From positions 1-6,337 of the forward strand of contig JAJXXI010000089.1 in NCBI GenBank assembly GCA_021781185.1: a stretch of 6,337 nucleotides of DNA. Direction: 5' to 3'. The translations under genes were made by a program, and so were the position numbers. The notes under the pieces are model-generated. The model made no database searches and had not been told where the DNA came from. It was given only the letters and a program-made list of their open reading frames with translations. Below, one piece after another: positions 6,056 through 6,337 of this stretch (within the stretch, counting starts at the first letter, position 1; each line of letters starts with the position of its first letter). This stretch comes from a bacterium. Lineage in GTDB: Bacteria; Verrucomicrobiota; Verrucomicrobiia; Limisphaerales; UBA11358.

Positions 6056-6077
6056 TGCCTAATGATAGGCATTTTTT
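6056..6077 (+). terminator. Terminator-like hairpin oriented to the plus strand, without a matching gene
   Basis: TGCCTA (6056-6061), loop ATGA and TAGGCA (6066-6071) form a perfect 6-bp stem followed by six T on the plus strand. There is no plus-strand gene to its left; the nearest is the minus-strand cytochrome c, whose leader it would form part of. It may end an antisense transcript, or be a leader hairpin of the cytochrome gene. Confidence 0.35.
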
Positions 6078-6117
6078 GGTAGGTCCCTGAATTTTCCGCA
6101 AACCATGATCCGGCAAA

Positions 6118-6139
6118 GAAGAATTCTTCGGAAAAAAAA
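6118..6139 (-). other. 12-base palindrome and T8 run downstream of tRNA-Phe
   Basis: Reading the minus strand after the tRNA 3' end, a run of eight T (6132-6139) is followed by the perfect palindrome GAAGAATTCTTC (6118-6129). The T-run comes before the palindrome, so this is not a standard terminator for the tRNA. It may still mark where the tRNA transcript ends or is processed. Confidence 0.3.
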
Positions 6140-6147
6140 TATGGAAA

Positions 6148-6223
<76 letters not shown>

Positions 6224-6230
6224 AACCGTG

Positions 6231-6260
6231 GGGCGCAAATTGAACCAGAGTTCCGCGCCC
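6231..6260 (-). repeat. Hairpin just upstream of tRNA-Phe
   Basis: GGGCGC and GCGCCC (6231-6236 and 6255-6260) pair around an inner GAAC/GTTC pair (6242-6245 and 6250-6253). The structure ends 7 bases before the mature 5' end of tRNA-Phe. On the minus strand it contains GGTTCAATT, also found in the T arm of the tRNA. It could be a terminator stem for the preceding gene, a leader structure or a tRNA-like remnant. Confidence 0.3.
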
Positions 6261-6266
6261 ATGACA

Positions 6267-6297
6267 AGCCGCAATTCGTCTTAAACGATTTGCGGCT
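6267..6297 (-). terminator. Hairpin spanning the stop codon of the right-hand gene
   Basis: The arms 6267-6279 and 6285-6297 pair with one T-T mismatch around a 5-base loop that holds part of the TAA stop of the right-hand gene. No T-run follows on the minus strand, so termination there, if any, is not of the classical type. The hairpin separates that gene from the tRNA. Confidence 0.4.
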
Positions 6298-6337
6298 GCA
6301 TCATTTCGGGATCCACGCCTAAATCCTTGATGGCTTG
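6281..6337 (-). CDS. C-terminal end of an unidentified protein (5' end outside the window)
   Basis: A frame enters from the right edge on the minus strand and ends at TAA (6281-6283). The last 18 residues read QAIKDLGVDPEMMQPQIV. This is a plausible protein end with a short helix, but it is too short to identify. Its orientation matches the tRNA and the cytochrome genes. Confidence 0.5.
   Translation of the reverse strand, partial: QAIKDLGVDPEMMQPQIV

Overview
This window is an AT-moderate to GC-rich bacterial segment with nearly every recognisable gene on the minus strand. It looks like the chromosome of an environmental bacterium with a periplasmic electron-transfer chain. Verrucomicrobia/PVC or an Acidobacteria/Deltaproteobacteria-like lineage would fit the large NapC/NirT multihaem protein, the LigB-AMMECR1 fusion and the weak Shine-Dalgarno sites of several genes. 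That placement is inference only; no marker gene fixes the taxonomy.

Read in the direction of transcription (right to left), the layout is as follows. The C-terminal tail of an unidentified gene (6281-6337) comes first, ending in a strong hairpin. A complete tRNA-Phe(GAA) with an encoded CCA follows (6148-6223). Next is a small exported monohaem cytochrome c (5631-5969), then a large nested hairpin ending in six U. A 490-residue membrane-anchored NapC/NirT-type multihaem cytochrome (4037-5509) follows, ending in a clean 12-bp terminator. A compact unit comes next: a possible 26-codon leader ORF (3788-3868), a BCAM0308-family zinc-finger protein (3255-3791) and an unknown 94-residue protein (2974-3258). 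Each member of this unit overlaps the next by an ATGA. Last is the AmmeMemoRadiSam pair, a LigB-like/AMMECR1 fusion (1447-2859) and its radical SAM partner AmrS (359-1441), only 5 bases apart. At the left edge, on the plus strand, is the probable C-terminal end of a transposase (1-114), followed by about 240 bases with no supported gene.

The window therefore holds three functional blocks: quinol-linked periplasmic electron transfer, a small translationally coupled unit of poorly known function, and the widely conserved but enigmatic AMMECR1/Memo/radical SAM system. The terminator at 3978-4005 separates the first block from the second. No convincing terminator separates the second from the third, so the last two may share transcripts. 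The least described material is the coupled leader/BCAM0308/94-residue unit, and I rate it the best candidate for something new.
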